Shown in pieces: positions 23,395-32,237 of a DNA stretch of 32,237 nt (the first letter of the stretch is position 1; every line of letters begins with the position of its first letter). The notes beneath the pieces are model-generated. The model was not told the DNA's origin. It saw only the letters and a program-made list of their open reading frames with translations, and searched no databases. The translations under genes and the position numbers were made by a program. The stretch is from Candidatus Sedimenticola endophacoides (GTDB lineage Bacteria; Pseudomonadota; Gammaproteobacteria; Chromatiales; Chromatiaceae), in NCBI GenBank assembly GCA_003062205.1, contig PQCP01000082.1, positions 1 through 32,237 of the forward strand. Direction: 5' to 3'.

Positions 23395-23503
23395 CGCGCT
23401 CAACCACATCTATTTCGGACCGCCCACCCCGATGCGGTTCGCCTGGTGAGCGATGCGGGCTATACTGGGGAGAGCGGCAGGCAATCAAGGCAGAGGCAAC
23501 CCG

Positions 23504-24028
23504 ATGGACCCCACCATTATCGACGTCGAGGCCTCCGGGTTCGGGCGGGGCAGCTATCCGATCGAGGTCGGCGTGGCGCTGCCCGACACATCCACCCACT
23601 GTTTTCTGATCCGCCCCGATGCCGCGTGGACCCACTGGGACAGCGCGGCAGAGTCGCTGCACCACATCGACCGCCAGACCCTGCTGCGCCACGGCCGCTC
23701 GCCGGCGGAGGTGGCCGGCGCACTCAACCGCCTGCTGGCGGGGGCGCGCGTCTACAGCGACGCCTGGAGCCACGACCTCTCCTGGCTGGGCAGGCTGCAC
23801 GAGGTGAGCGGGGTACCCCAGGGCTACCGTCTGGAGAGCCTGCGCGTCCTGCTCAGCGAGGCGCAGGCGGCAATCTGGCACCAGACCAAGTCCCGGGTGA
23901 TCGAGCAGATGGCCCTGACCCGTCACCGCGCCAGCAGCGACGCGTTGATCATACAGGAGACCCTCCGGCGCACTCGCGAGGCGGAGGCGGCGCAGGCCAC
24001 CGGAGAGCGGCGGCTGGCTAGCCGCTGA
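23504..24028 (+). CDS. DEDDh 3'-5' exonuclease (DNA polymerase III epsilon-like)
   Basis: 174 residues from the ATG at 23504, which has AGAGG eight bases upstream; an in-frame ATG at 23453 adds 17 residues without family resemblance. The exonuclease motifs are present: I, TIIDVEASGFG (Asp and Glu metal ligands); II, in VYSDAWSHDLSWL; III, TRHRASSDALI (His then Asp five residues on). It is a stand-alone small exonuclease rather than the replicative epsilon subunit, which is longer and has a polymerase-binding tail. Substrate, DNA or RNA, unknown. Divergent from dctP and convergent with kbl. Confidence 0.8.
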   Translation: MDPTIIDVEASGFGRGSYPIEVGVALPDTSTHCFLIRPDAAWTHWDSAAESLHHIDRQTLLRHGRSPAEVAGALNRLLAGARVYSDAWSHDLSWLGRLHEVSGVPQGYRLESLRVLLSEAQAAIWHQTKSRVIEQMALTRHRASSDALIIQETLRRTREAEAAQATGERRLASR

Positions 24029-24035
24029 GCGCCCT

Positions 24036-24050
24036 GTTCAGACGCTGAAC
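24036..24050. terminator. Hairpin after the exonuclease gene
   Basis: Perfect GTTCAG/CTGAAC stem with an ACG loop, 8 bp after the stop and followed by AAGAGAAA. A second small stem AGGGGG/CCCCCT lies at 24102-24116 near the kbl stop. Without T-runs the terminator role is tentative. Confidence 0.4.
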
Positions 24051-24118
24051 AAGAGAAACCCTGTCGAAGCGCAAGCGATCAGCCAGGCGCACCACCAGCA
24101 GAGGGGGGTGCCCCCTGA

Positions 24119-25321
24119 TCAACCGCCCGCGCTGCGCAGTTCGGCATAGGTCTCGGCGAAGGCGCGAATCGCCTTGTCGAGGTCCTCCCGGGTGTGGGCG
24201 GCGGATATCTGGGTACGAATGCGCGCCTTGCCCTTGGGCACCACCGGGAAGAAGAAGCCGATGGCGTAGATGCCGCGCTCCAGCAGCCGCGCCGACATCT
24301 CCTGGGCCAGCCGGGCATCGCCCAGCATCACCGGCACGATGGGGTGGTCGCCGTCATCCACCGCGAAACCGGCCTCCCTGAGGCCACGCCGGAAGTAGCG
24401 GGTGTTCTCCTCCAGACGGTCGCGCAGGGCGGTCGACTCGGTGAGCATCTCCAACACCTTGATCGAGGCGGCGCAGATGGAGGGGGCCAGGGTGTTGGAG
24501 AAGAGGTAGGGACGGGAGCGCTGGCGCAGCAGGTCGATGATCTCGCGCCGCCCCGAGGTGTAACCGCCGGAGGCCCCGCCCAGGGCCTTGCCGAAGGTGC
24601 CGGTAATGATGTCCACCCGCTCCATCACCCCGCAATATTCGTGTACGCCGCGCCCGCGCTTGCCCATGAAGCCGACGGCGTGGCAGTCGTCGTGGTGGAC
24701 CATGGCGTCATAGCGGTCGGCCAGGTCGCAGATCCGGTCCAGCCGGGCGATGGTGCCGTCCATGGAGAAGACCCCGTCAGTGGTGATCAGCACGCGCCGC
24801 GCGCCACCCTCCCGGGCCGCCCGCAGTTTTGCCTCCAGGTCATCCATGTCGTTGTTGCGGTAACGGTAGCGCGCCGCCTTGCACAGGCGCACGCCGTCGA
24901 TGATGGAGGCGTGGTTGAGTTCATCGGAGATCACCGCGTCCCGCTCGCCAAGGATGGTCTCGAACAGCCCGGTGTTGGCATCAAAGCAGGCGGCGTAGAG
25001 GATGGTATCCTCCATGCCGAGAAACTCGCTCACCTTGCGCTCCAGCGTCTTGTGGATCCCCTGGGTACCGCAGATGAAACGCACCGAGGAGAGACCGAAG
25101 CCCCAGGTGTCGAAGCTCTCCCGGGCCGCCGCGATCACCTCGGGGTGGTTGGCCAGCCCGAGGTAGTTGTTGGCGCACATGTTGACCACCTCGCGCCCGT
25201 CGTCGAGGGTGATGTCGTTTTTCTGATCCGAGGCGATGATCCGCTCGCTCTTCCACAGGCCGGCGTCGCGGATCTCCTGCAGGTCGTGCCGCAGGCTCTG
25301 TTGGGCGCTCTTGAAACTCAT
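24119..25321 (-). CDS. kbl: 2-amino-3-ketobutyrate CoA ligase (glycine C-acetyltransferase)
   Basis: Cleaves 2-amino-3-ketobutyrate with CoA to glycine and acetyl-CoA, the second step of threonine breakdown. 400 residues, normal length, alpha-oxoamine synthase family, PLP-dependent. Visible: [32 protein letters not shown], the cofactor contacts in [20 protein letters not shown], and the Schiff-base lysine in [18 protein letters not shown]. It follows tdh with one base between stop and start, so the two enzymes are made together and can pass the unstable intermediate. Confidence 0.95.
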   Translation of the reverse strand: MSFKSAQQSLRHDLQEIRDAGLWKSERIIASDQKNDITLDDGREVVNMCANNYLGLANHPEVIAAARESFDTWGFGLSSVRFICGTQGIHKTLERKVSEFLGMEDTILYAACFDANTGLFETILGERDAVISDELNHASIIDGVRLCKAARYRYRNNDMDDLEAKLRAAREGGARRVLITTDGVFSMDGTIARLDRICDLADRYDAMVHHDDCHAVGFMGKRGRGVHEYCGVMERVDIITGTFGKALGGASGGYTSGRREIIDLLRQRSRPYLFSNTLAPSICAASIKVLEMLTESTALRDRLEENTRYFRRGLREAGFAVDDGDHPIVPVMLGDARLAQEMSARLLERGIYAIGFFFPVVPKGKARIRTQISAAHTREDLDKAIRAFAETYAELRSAGG

Positions 25322-25322
25322 A

Positions 25323-26378
25323 TCAGACCTCTTCCCAGTTAAGGACCACCTTCCCTGAGTCGCCCGAACACATGATGTCGAACCCCTCCTGGAACTCGCT
25401 GTAGTGAAAACGGTGGGTGATGATCTTCTCCAGCGGCAGGCCGGTCTGGTACATCATGGTCCCCTTGTACCAGGTCTCGAAGATCTCACGGCCATAGATG
25501 CCCTTGATGTTGAGGCCCTTGAAGACCACCTGATCCCAGTCGATGCCGGTGCCGTTGGGGACGATCCCGAGCATGGCGATGCTGCCGCCGTTGATCATCA
25601 TCGACAGCATGTCGCGGAAGGCGTGCGGCGAGCCGGACATCTCCAGCCCCACGTCGAACCCCTCGAAGATGCCGCAGCCGCGCATGAAGTCGCGGGTGAT
25701 GGTCTCGATTCGCACATTGAACGGGGTGGCGCGAGGCACCAGCTCCCTGGCGAGGTCGAGACGGTAGTCGTTGATATCGGTGATGACGATATTGCGCGCG
25801 CCGCAGTGATCGGCCACCATCGCCGCCATGATGCCGATCGGCCCGGCGCCGGTGATCAGCACATCCTCGCCGACCATATTGAACGACAGGGCGGTGTGCA
25901 CCGCATTGCCGTAGGGGTCGAAACAGGCGAGCACCTCGGTGGGGATGGGGCGGCTGGGGCGGTAGACGTTCTTCGCCGGTATCGCCAGGTATTCGGCGAA
26001 GCAGCCGGTGCGGTTGACCCCGACGCCGACGGTGTTGGGGCAGAGGTGACGACGCCCGGCCAGACAGTTGCGGCAGCGCTCGCAGACGATATGTCCCTCA
26101 CCCGAGACGATATCGCCGATCTCCACGCCCTCGACGTTGGCGCCCTTCTCGACGATCTCACCGGCGAATTCGTGGCCGATGGTCATCGGCACCGGTATGG
26201 TGCGCTGGGCCCATTCGTCCCATTTATAGATATGGACGTCGGTTCCGCAGATCGCCGTCTTGTGGATCTTGACCAGGACGTCGTTGTTTCCGACCTCCGG
26301 GACCGGGACCCTCTCCAGCCACAACCCCTCCTTGGCGTGCTTCTTCACCAGGGCATTCATCATCTTCATAGCTAACAT
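25323..26378 (-). CDS. tdh: L-threonine 3-dehydrogenase
   Basis: Oxidises threonine to 2-amino-3-ketobutyrate with NAD. Zinc-dependent medium-chain dehydrogenase, about 345-351 residues. Catalytic zinc ligands lie in [15 protein letters not shown] and [10 protein letters not shown]; the structural zinc site is the four-Cys [15 protein letters not shown]; the NAD fold has [10 protein letters not shown]. Several methionines stand at the N-terminus ([13 protein letters not shown]); the true start may be the first at 26378, which has GGTGGCGG adjacent, or the fourth residue at 26369. Upstream on the same strand, 41 bp away, is the exported hydrolase; downstream is kbl. Confidence 0.95.
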   Translation of the reverse strand: MLAMKMMNALVKKHAKEGLWLERVPVPEVGNNDVLVKIHKTAICGTDVHIYKWDEWAQRTIPVPMTIGHEFAGEIVEKGANVEGVEIGDIVSGEGHIVCERCRNCLAGRRHLCPNTVGVGVNRTGCFAEYLAIPAKNVYRPSRPIPTEVLACFDPYGNAVHTALSFNMVGEDVLITGAGPIGIMAAMVADHCGARNIVITDINDYRLDLARELVPRATPFNVRIETITRDFMRGCGIFEGFDVGLEMSGSPHAFRDMLSMMINGGSIAMLGIVPNGTGIDWDQVVFKGLNIKGIYGREIFETWYKGTMMYQTGLPLEKIITHRFHYSEFQEGFDIMCSGDSGKVVLNWEEV

Positions 26379-26419
26379 CCGCCACCGTTGCGTTATGGGT
26401 GTCGCGTAATGCTATGAGC

Positions 26420-27256
26420 TTATCTATTTGGTTTCCATGACGATTTGTCAATAAGACCCAACAGAAGCACGGCATCTCCCGGGGCCAGACCATGGGCGGC
26501 GTCACTCACCACCACCCGGGAACGGCCGCGCAGGGCCGGCACGCTGTTCATATCCTGGCTGAAGGCGGGGACCAGCTCATCGCCCATGCCGGTGGGGCCG
26601 GGGCGCACAATCGAGTGGTAGGCGATGTCGGGATGGGGCTGGAGGTTGAGCCAGTGCAGGAGACTTCCAGGATGGGGCGGGGTGAGGTCGATCAGCACCC
26701 CTCTGGAGTGTTTCACCGTCTGATAGAGGTTGCCGCCAAACAGGTCCCTAAACCAGCCGACCGGACCGGAGCCGTCGGTCTCGTCCAGGGCCTCCACGGC
26801 GCGCAGGGTACCCGTATGGGGGGCGGCGATGGTAATGAGCGAGGCGACCCCGATCCGCGGATGGCGCACCAACAGCAGGCGCGCCACAACACCGCCCGCC
26901 GAGTGTCCCGCCAGATGCAGGGGTTCATCCGGATGACGCGTCTTCAGATCGCGCAGCAGCGCCGCCAGCAGGTCGGCCTGCACCATCAGCGGCGCGGTGG
27001 AGGGGAGGTCGACACTGTACACCTTGTTCGCCGCCTCCGCCCCGGGACCGGGGCGGCGCTCGATCCCCGCGGGGCCGATGCGCAGCAGGCCGGCGCGGCG
27101 CCAGCCATGGCGTTCCAGCAGCGGCACCACGCCGCCCGCCTCCCAGGAGTGGGAACTGCCCAGGTAGCCGTGCACCAGCACCAGCAGATCGGCCCGGGCC
27201 ACGCCGGTCAGCGCCCACAGCGCGGCCACGGCCAGCAATCCCCTCAGCACGCCCAT
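26420..27256 (-). CDS. Exported alpha/beta hydrolase, lipase-like
   Basis: 278 residues from the ATG at 27256, which has GGGGAGG seven bases upstream; a longer frame to 27379 is unlikely. Signal peptide GVLRGLLAVAALWALTGVARA. The fold begins LLVLVHGYLGSSHSWE (oxyanion HG), the nucleophile elbow is GHSAGG (serine at about residue 123), and the catalytic histidine is probably in VSDAAHGLAPGDAV near the end. It resembles PGAP1-like or triacylglycerol lipase-type esterases; the substrate is unknown. It lies 22 bp after soeC and 41 bp before tdh, all on one strand, but no functional tie to either is obvious. Confidence 0.75.
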   Translation of the reverse strand: MGVLRGLLAVAALWALTGVARADLLVLVHGYLGSSHSWEAGGVVPLLERHGWRRAGLLRIGPAGIERRPGPGAEAANKVYSVDLPSTAPLMVQADLLAALLRDLKTRHPDEPLHLAGHSAGGVVARLLLVRHPRIGVASLITIAAPHTGTLRAVEALDETDGSGPVGWFRDLFGGNLYQTVKHSRGVLIDLTPPHPGSLLHWLNLQPHPDIAYHSIVRPGPTGMGDELVPAFSQDMNSVPALRGRSRVVVSDAAHGLAPGDAVLLLGLIDKSSWKPNR

Positions 27257-27278
27257 CGCGACACCTCCCCGGAGGCCG

Positions 27279-28259
27279 TCAGGCCATCGATTGGTAATAG
27301 AGATTCTGCGGGTGGCGCGCCTCGGCGAAGAAGTGCCAGCGCTCGGCCACCAGCCCCAGATATTGCACCGCGAAGGCAACCAGCGCCAGCTCCGGGGAGT
27401 TGGCCAGGTGACCGGCCCAGATCAGGGCCACCGGCAGCGGGAAGGCGAGCAGCAGAAAGGCGTACTGCATCCCCCGCACCAGGCCCGGCCCCTTGCCGTG
27501 AAAGAACTCGCGGGTGTTGAACGAGCCCCCCATGAAGCCCTGGGCCTTCTGCCCGAGGTGCTGATGGCGCACGCCGATCGCCGAGCGCAGGGTGATCTTC
27601 GGGCGCAGGCCGCGGTTGCGCAGCAGCGAGGCGCCGCGCGTGAGAAATCCGGCCAGGGTGAAGATCACCGCCCAGGTGCCGAAGAAGGCGAGCAGGTCCA
27701 CCCCGGTGTAGGCGGAGAAGGCGGCGGCCAGCATGAACCCGGAGGCGGTGCCGAGCAGCATGTAATTGAGCACCGTCAGCGGTGAGTGCCACTGCTGCAG
27801 GAACTTGAGGCTGGCGTAGATCATGGCGGTGCAGAGAAACAGGGCGAAGGCCGCGACGCTGGCCAGGAAGCCGACGATCAGGGTGGCGTCCACCGGCAGG
27901 GTCTGCTGCACCACAAACAGCGGCGCGGTCCATCCCAGATAGTGAATCACCCCGTAGAGGAACACCAGGCCCATGAACACCGGCAGCACGATCACCTCGC
28001 GCGACAGCCAGGAGCTGCGCCAGCGGGTGGCGGCGCGCCAGGCCCGTTCGGGATGCCCCAGGTGGAAGAAGGAGGCGAACAGGCCGAGCACCAGAAACAG
28101 CAGCGCCAGGGCGCTGCCGATGCCGTAAAAGCTGGTGCTATCCTGCACCGGCAGGAGATTGGCCAGTGAGTAGACCTGGCCGGTGTAGAGGGCCAGGAAC
28201 AGCCCCTGTCCGACGCCGATCAGGGTGGTCAGGAAGATAACTGAAAACGCGGGATGCAT
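27279..28259 (-). CDS. soeC: Sulfite dehydrogenase membrane anchor, DmsC family
   Basis: 326 residues with about eight hydrophobic segments, DmsC/NrfD-like quinone-interacting anchor. It starts HPAFSVIFLTTLIGVGQGLFLALYTG; SFFHLGHPERAWRAATRWRSSWLSRE is typical of the DmsC branch, with its histidine and arginines at the membrane face. It anchors SoeAB to the cytoplasmic side of the inner membrane and passes electrons to quinone. It follows soeB after 18 bp. Family members also serve DMSO or polysulfide reductases; the paired SoeA decides the assignment. Confidence 0.88.
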   Translation of the reverse strand: MHPAFSVIFLTTLIGVGQGLFLALYTGQVYSLANLLPVQDSTSFYGIGSALALLFLVLGLFASFFHLGHPERAWRAATRWRSSWLSREVIVLPVFMGLVFLYGVIHYLGWTAPLFVVQQTLPVDATLIVGFLASVAAFALFLCTAMIYASLKFLQQWHSPLTVLNYMLLGTASGFMLAAAFSAYTGVDLLAFFGTWAVIFTLAGFLTRGASLLRNRGLRPKITLRSAIGVRHQHLGQKAQGFMGGSFNTREFFHGKGPGLVRGMQYAFLLLAFPLPVALIWAGHLANSPELALVAFAVQYLGLVAERWHFFAEARHPQNLYYQSMA

Positions 28260-28277
28260 GGGTCCGGGCTCCTCTGA

Positions 28278-29000
28278 TTACCAGGCCACATCGTCGAGGG
28301 TCTCGCCCTGATCGAATGGGAGTTCGAGTTCTTCGCGCAGCGGGTTGTCGGCGCGCACCAGCTCATCCTCGTGGATGTGCATGCGCGTCTTGCGCCGTGG
28401 CAGGTAGTGATTCGACGGCTGGGTGCCCCACTCCGGCTGCAACTGATAGCCGCCCTGCTCGCGGATGGCGATGGAGACCTCGGAGCCGGGGTCGTGCACG
28501 TCGCCGAACAGCCGGGCGCTGGCCGGGCAGGCCAGCACGCAGGCGGGCTTGCGCTCGCTCTCGGGCAGCGACAGGTCGGTAATGCGGTCGATGCAGAGGG
28601 TGCACTTCTTCATCACCCGATTCTTATCATCGAACTCGCGCACCCCGTAGGGGCAGGCCCAACTACAGTATTTGCAGCCGATACACTTGTCGTAATCGAC
28701 CAGCACCACGCCGTTGTCCTCACGCTTGTAGCTCGCCCCGGTGGGACAGACCGGAACGCAGGGCGGCTCCTCGCAGTGCAGGCAGGACTTGGGGAAGTGC
28801 AGGGTCTCGGTGTTGGGGAAGGTGCCGATCTCGTAGGTCTGCACCCGGTTGAAGAAGGTCCCTGTCGGGTCCTCCCCGTAGGGGCGCTGATCCGGCATCG
28901 GGCCGGCCCAGCCGGAGGTGTTCCACTCCTTGCAGCTGGTGACGCAGGCGTGGCAGCCCACGCAGACGTTCAGATCGATGACTAGTGCTAATTGAGACAT
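28278..29000 (-). CDS. soeB: Sulfite dehydrogenase iron-sulfur subunit
   Basis: 240 residues from the ATG at 29000 (MSQLALVIDLNVC), with AGAGAG seven bases upstream; a start at 29030 would add ten unrelated residues. Four cysteine groups for four [4Fe-4S] clusters: CVGCHACVTSC, CLHCEEPPCVPVC, CIGCKYCSWAC and CTLC with CVLAC. It carries electrons from SoeA to SoeC. No Tat signal, in keeping with a cytoplasmic location. Lies between soeA (75 bp upstream) and soeC. Confidence 0.92.
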   Translation of the reverse strand: MSQLALVIDLNVCVGCHACVTSCKEWNTSGWAGPMPDQRPYGEDPTGTFFNRVQTYEIGTFPNTETLHFPKSCLHCEEPPCVPVCPTGASYKREDNGVVLVDYDKCIGCKYCSWACPYGVREFDDKNRVMKKCTLCIDRITDLSLPESERKPACVLACPASARLFGDVHDPGSEVSIAIREQGGYQLQPEWGTQPSNHYLPRRKTRMHIHEDELVRADNPLREELELPFDQGETLDDVAW

Positions 29001-29075
29001 ACCGTTCTCTCTATTCAATATCCTGTGCACGGCGCTCGGCCGCCCCGGGGGAACCGCCGCGCGGCGCCCGCCGCG

Positions 29076-31991
29076 CTATTTCCCGCCGAGACCCGCCTTC
29101 TTGCGGAACACGCCCGCGAAATAGGCCTGCCACCGGCCAGTGCGCCGCTGCTGTCCGGGCAGGGTCCGCTGGGCCGGGAACTGGGGCCAGGTCTGCTCCG
29201 GCTCGCCGGGCTCTGCCTTGTAGATCTTCACCCGCACGTCGAACCAGGCGGCCTGGCCGGTGACCGGGTCGGAGTTGGACATGTGCGGCCCCGCCTCGCA
29301 CGGCGGCAGCTCCTCCGGGATCAGGTGGTTGAGCAAAAAACCCTTCTGGGACTCGTTGGCGTTGGGCGACAGCCCCCAGGCGCCGGAGGCCTTGCCGATG
29401 GCGTTCCAGGTCCAGATGGTGCCGGGCTCCACCGCCTCGGAGTGCCGGCACATGCAGCGCACCTTGCCGGTCGGCGATTCGGCCCACATCCAGTCGCCGT
29501 CCTCGATGCCCTGGGCCTGGGCGGTGCGGGTGTTGACGAACATGTAGTTGTGGGTGTGGATCTGGCGCAGCCAGGCGTTCTGGCTGTCCCACGAGTGGTA
29601 CATCGCCATCGGCCGCTGGGTCAGGGCCATCAGCGGATACTCGTGGCTGTCGACCATGCGCGAGAGCAGCGGCTCGCTGTAGAACGGCAGCGGATCGAAG
29701 TGGGTCTCGATGCGTTTGCGCAGGCGCTCCGGCGGCTTGCGTCCCTTACCCTTGCCCTGGGCGGCGAGACGGAACTTCTGCAACACCTCGGAGTAGAGGT
29801 GGATGGTGATCGGCTCGGCGTAACGGGTCATGCCGTGGGCGCGCGCCCACTGCAGGTAGCCCTTGTTCCAATTGCGCATGTACTGGTAGGACTTCGGCAG
29901 GTGGTAGTGGTAGACGCAGTCGTTCTCCTTGTACATCTCCCACTGACGGGAGTTGGGCTCGCCCTTGAGGAACTTCTCACCGCTCTTGCCGCGCCAGCCG
30001 GCGAGAAAGCCGATGCCGGAACCGGGGGTGGTCTCGTAGTTGGTGATGAAGTCGGGGTAGTCGCGGTACTTGCGCGTGCCGTCGGTGTTGACGAATGCGG
30101 GCAGGCCGAGACGGGTGCCCATCTCGATCAGCACCTCCTGGAACGGCTTGCACTGCCCCTTGGGGGGCAGCACCGGGATGCGCACCGAATCCACCGGCCC
30201 CTCGAACTCGGAGATCGGGCGGTCGAGCATGGAGAGGGCGTCGTGGCGCTCCAGATAGGTGGTGTCGGGCAGCACCAGGTCGGCGAAGGCCACGGTCTCC
30301 GATGAGAAGGCGTCGCAGACGATCAGGAACGGGATCTTGTACTCGCCGTTGTCGTCCTTGTCGACCAGCATCTCGCGCACGCCCTTGGTGTTCATGGAGC
30401 TGTTCCAGGCCATGTTGGCCATGAACAGCAGCAGGGTGTCGATCCTGTAGGGGTCGCCGCGCCAAGCGTTGGTGATGGCGTTGTGCATCAGGCCGTGGAC
30501 CGACAGCGGATACTCCCAGGAGAAGGCCTTGTCCAGGCGCACCGCCTCGCCCTGCTCATCGACGAACAGATCCTCCGGCTTCGACGGCCAACCCAGGGGC
30601 ATCCCGTCGAGGGGGGTGTCGGGCTGTACGCCCTGGGGTCCGTTCGGCGGCTTCGGGCAGGGCGGAATCGGCCTCGGGAAGGGGGCGCGGTGGCGAAAAC
30701 CGCCGGGGCGGTCGATGGTGCCGAGGATGGTCATCAGGATACCCAGGGCACGGATGGTCTGAAAACCGTTGGAGTGGGAGGCCAGGCCGCGCATGGCGTG
30801 AAACGAAACCGGGTTGCCGACCACCGAGTTGTGCTCCTCCTCCCAGCAGTCGGTCCAGGCGATGGGCAGCTCGATCTTCTGGTCGCGCGCGGTCACCCCC
30901 ATCTCGTGGGCGATGCGGCGGATGGTCGCGGCCGGTATCCCGGTGATGCCCTCGGCCCACTCCGGGGTGAATTTCTCGACCCGCTCCTTGAGCAGTTGGA
31001 AGGCGGGCTTGACGGGGGTGCCGTCCTCCAGCTTGAAATCGCCGAGCAGCCGGGGATTGGTGCCCGGGGTCTGGGTCGATATCTCACGGTTGAGCTCGCG
31101 GTCCCACCACAGCTTGTTCTCGGGATCGAAACACCCCTCTTCCACATGGGTCTCGAAACGCCGGAACAGACCGTGGTCGGGCCGCGCGGGGTCATCGATC
31201 ACCAGCTCGGCGGAGTTGGTGTACTTGATCAGGAAATCGCGGTCGTAGAGACCGGTCTTGATCAGCTCGTGGATGAAGGCGAGCAGCAGGGCGCCGTCGG
31301 TGCCCGGGCGGATCGGCACCCACTCGTCGGCGATCGCCGAATAGCCGGTGCGGATCGGATTGATGGAGATAAAACGCCCGCCCCGGCGCTTGAACTTGGA
31401 GAGGGCGATCTTCATCGGATTGGAGTGGTGATCCTCGGCGGTGCCGATCATCACGAACAGCTTGGAGCGCTCCAGGTCGGGCCCGCCGAACTCCCAGAAG
31501 GAGCCCCCGATGGTGTAGATCAGCCCGGCGGCCATGTTGACCGAACAGAAACCGCCGTGGGCGGAGTAGTTCGGTGTGCCGAACTGCTTGGCGAACATGC
31601 CGGTCAGCGCCTGCATCTGATCGCGTCCGGTGAACAGGGCGAACTTCTTGGGGTCATCCGAGCGGATCTTGCCCAGGCGCTCCTCCATGATCCCGAAGGC
31701 CCGATCCCAGGAGATCTCCTCGAATTCGGACTGGCCGCGCTCCGTCCCCGGCTTGCGCAGCAGCGGCTTGGTCAGACGGGCCGGAGAGTACTGCTTCATG
31801 ATCCCCGAGGCACCCTTGGCACAGATCACCCCCTGGTTCAGGGGATGATTCGGGTTGCCCTCGATATGACGCACCTCCCCGTCGCGCAGCGTGACACGGA
31901 TACCGCAGCGGCAGGCGCACATGTAGCAGGTGGTCTGTTTGGTCTCGACACGTCCGATATCACCATCGGAACGGGCTGTTGGGTCTTGCAT
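29076..31991 (-). CDS. soeA: Sulfite dehydrogenase molybdopterin subunit
   Basis: 971 residues from the ATG at 31991; a TTG two codons upstream is also open. Catalytic subunit that oxidises sulfite to sulfate in the cytoplasm and feeds the quinone pool. The N-terminal Fe-S site is CYMCACRC plus Cys in ICAKG. The molybdenum ligand is probably the cysteine in HGGFCSVNMAAG. Further MGD-binding stretches are GTAEDHHSNP and FISINPIRT, and the C-terminal domain holds MALTQRPMAMYHSWDSQNAWL. There is no twin-arginine signal, which separates it from exported DMSO or thiosulfate reductases and matches SoeA of purple sulfur bacteria. The SoeA-SoeB-SoeC order and lengths also fit. Polysulfide reductase-like function is the main alternative. 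Confidence 0.9.
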   Translation of the reverse strand: MQDPTARSDGDIGRVETKQTTCYMCACRCGIRVTLRDGEVRHIEGNPNHPLNQGVICAKGASGIMKQYSPARLTKPLLRKPGTERGQSEFEEISWDRAFGIMEERLGKIRSDDPKKFALFTGRDQMQALTGMFAKQFGTPNYSAHGGFCSVNMAAGLIYTIGGSFWEFGGPDLERSKLFVMIGTAEDHHSNPMKIALSKFKRRGGRFISINPIRTGYSAIADEWVPIRPGTDGALLLAFIHELIKTGLYDRDFLIKYTNSAELVIDDPARPDHGLFRRFETHVEEGCFDPENKLWWDRELNREISTQTPGTNPRLLGDFKLEDGTPVKPAFQLLKERVEKFTPEWAEGITGIPAATIRRIAHEMGVTARDQKIELPIAWTDCWEEEHNSVVGNPVSFHAMRGLASHSNGFQTIRALGILMTILGTIDRPGGFRHRAPFPRPIPPCPKPPNGPQGVQPDTPLDGMPLGWPSKPEDLFVDEQGEAVRLDKAFSWEYPLSVHGLMHNAITNAWRGDPYRIDTLLLFMANMAWNSSMNTKGVREMLVDKDDNGEYKIPFLIVCDAFSSETVAFADLVLPDTTYLERHDALSMLDRPISEFEGPVDSVRIPVLPPKGQCKPFQEVLIEMGTRLGLPAFVNTDGTRKYRDYPDFITNYETTPGSGIGFLAGWRGKSGEKFLKGEPNSRQWEMYKENDCVYHYHLPKSYQYMRNWNKGYLQWARAHGMTRYAEPITIHLYSEVLQKFRLAAQGKGKGRKPPERLRKRIETHFDPLPFYSEPLLSRMVDSHEYPLMALTQRPMAMYHSWDSQNAWLRQIHTHNYMFVNTRTAQAQGIEDGDWMWAESPTGKVRCMCRHSEAVEPGTIWTWNAIGKASGAWGLSPNANESQKGFLLNHLIPEELPPCEAGPHMSNSDPVTGQAAWFDVRVKIYKAEPGEPEQTWPQFPAQRTLPGQQRRTGRWQAYFAGVFRKKAGLGGK

Positions 31992-32022
31992 CGTCAATAA
32001 CCCTTTGATTAAAGCCGCAAAA

Positions 32023-32050
32023 AGAATATAAAAAATTTAACCGATTCTAA
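32023..32050 (-). promoter_or_regulatory. Possible soeA promoter
   Basis: On the minus strand TTAGAA and TATTCT are separated by 16 bases in a strikingly AT-rich stretch 30-60 bp upstream of soeA. This is a reasonable but unproven -35/-10 pair. AAAGGG about ten bases before the soeA ATG is the probable ribosome site. Confidence 0.3.
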
Positions 32051-32110
32051 TGTTCGGCCCGGCGCACCGCAACCGCAGCAGAACTTATGGGTCCATACGG
32101 CTTGATCTAT

Positions 32111-32237
32111 CCCGAATGTTTCATAAACCATTAGGTGACCACAAATACCGTACAACCAGACTAGGGTATTAGCCGAGAACTAGGCAGGCCGGTAACTGTT
32201 AGCGGGGCGACGATCATTTTTTCGGGGTTGTAGCGTC
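32111..32237 (+). repeat. Repeat A, copy 5, runs off the right end
   Basis: First 127 bases of repeat A, starting CCCGAATG, preceded by CTAT. It ends three bases before the GTCCAT border seen in copies 2 and 4. It starts 119 bp upstream of soeA and could affect its expression. Confidence 0.85.

Overview
The window looks like an accessory-rich contig from a high-GC, sulfur-oxidising gammaproteobacterium. This rests on a cytoplasmic sulfite dehydrogenase operon (soeABC) and on gammaproteobacterial marker families (ycgN, DUF3549, yaeQ, DUF5610, trhP/yegQ). A relative of Chromatiales or of a chemosynthetic symbiont lineage fits best, and the abundance of short mobile repeats fits that picture; the lineage is inference. 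Both ends lie inside the same short repeat (repeat A), so the sequence probably stops where an assembler met a multicopy element.

Left end (1-2850) is a repeat-filled wreckage zone. A low-GC glycosyltransferase gene is cut at its 3' end by repeat A. It is followed by further copies of repeat A, two copies of an identical 298-bp structured repeat (repeat B), a 43-codon remnant of an ExeA-like AAA ATPase, the C-terminal end of an integrase-core transposase, and a small Cys-rich hypothetical ORF.

From 2854 to 8952 (minus) lies one very large gene of about 2030 codons for an exported protein. It has two tandem von Willebrand A domains and a transglutaminase-like segment lacking its cysteine. It is broken into three reading frames by single-base differences at two homopolymers. 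Divergent from it is a plus-strand ycgN - DUF3549 - yaeQ cluster, then a convergent metY.

From 12710 to 15559 (plus) is a tightly overlapped molybdate module modE-modA-modB-modC, with a possible ModE operator in front, then a DUF5610 gene. trhP (tRNA U34 hydroxylation) is convergent with it.

From 23299 down to 17767 (minus) is a TakP-like 2-oxoacid TRAP transporter (dctPQM) followed by a sensor kinase and NarL-type regulator pair. The kinase gene is split in its first membrane helix by the third copy of repeat B; removing exactly 297 bp restores an uninterrupted N-terminus. After a small plus-strand DEDDh exonuclease comes a long minus-strand run: soeA-soeB-soeC, an exported alpha/beta hydrolase, tdh and kbl (threonine to glycine plus acetyl-CoA). 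A copy of repeat A starts 119 bp upstream of soeA. SoeA is a molybdenum enzyme, so the mod transporter and the soe operon form a plausible supply and use pair. No tRNA, rRNA, CRISPR array or replication origin was seen, and no gap above 300 bp is free of genes or repeats.
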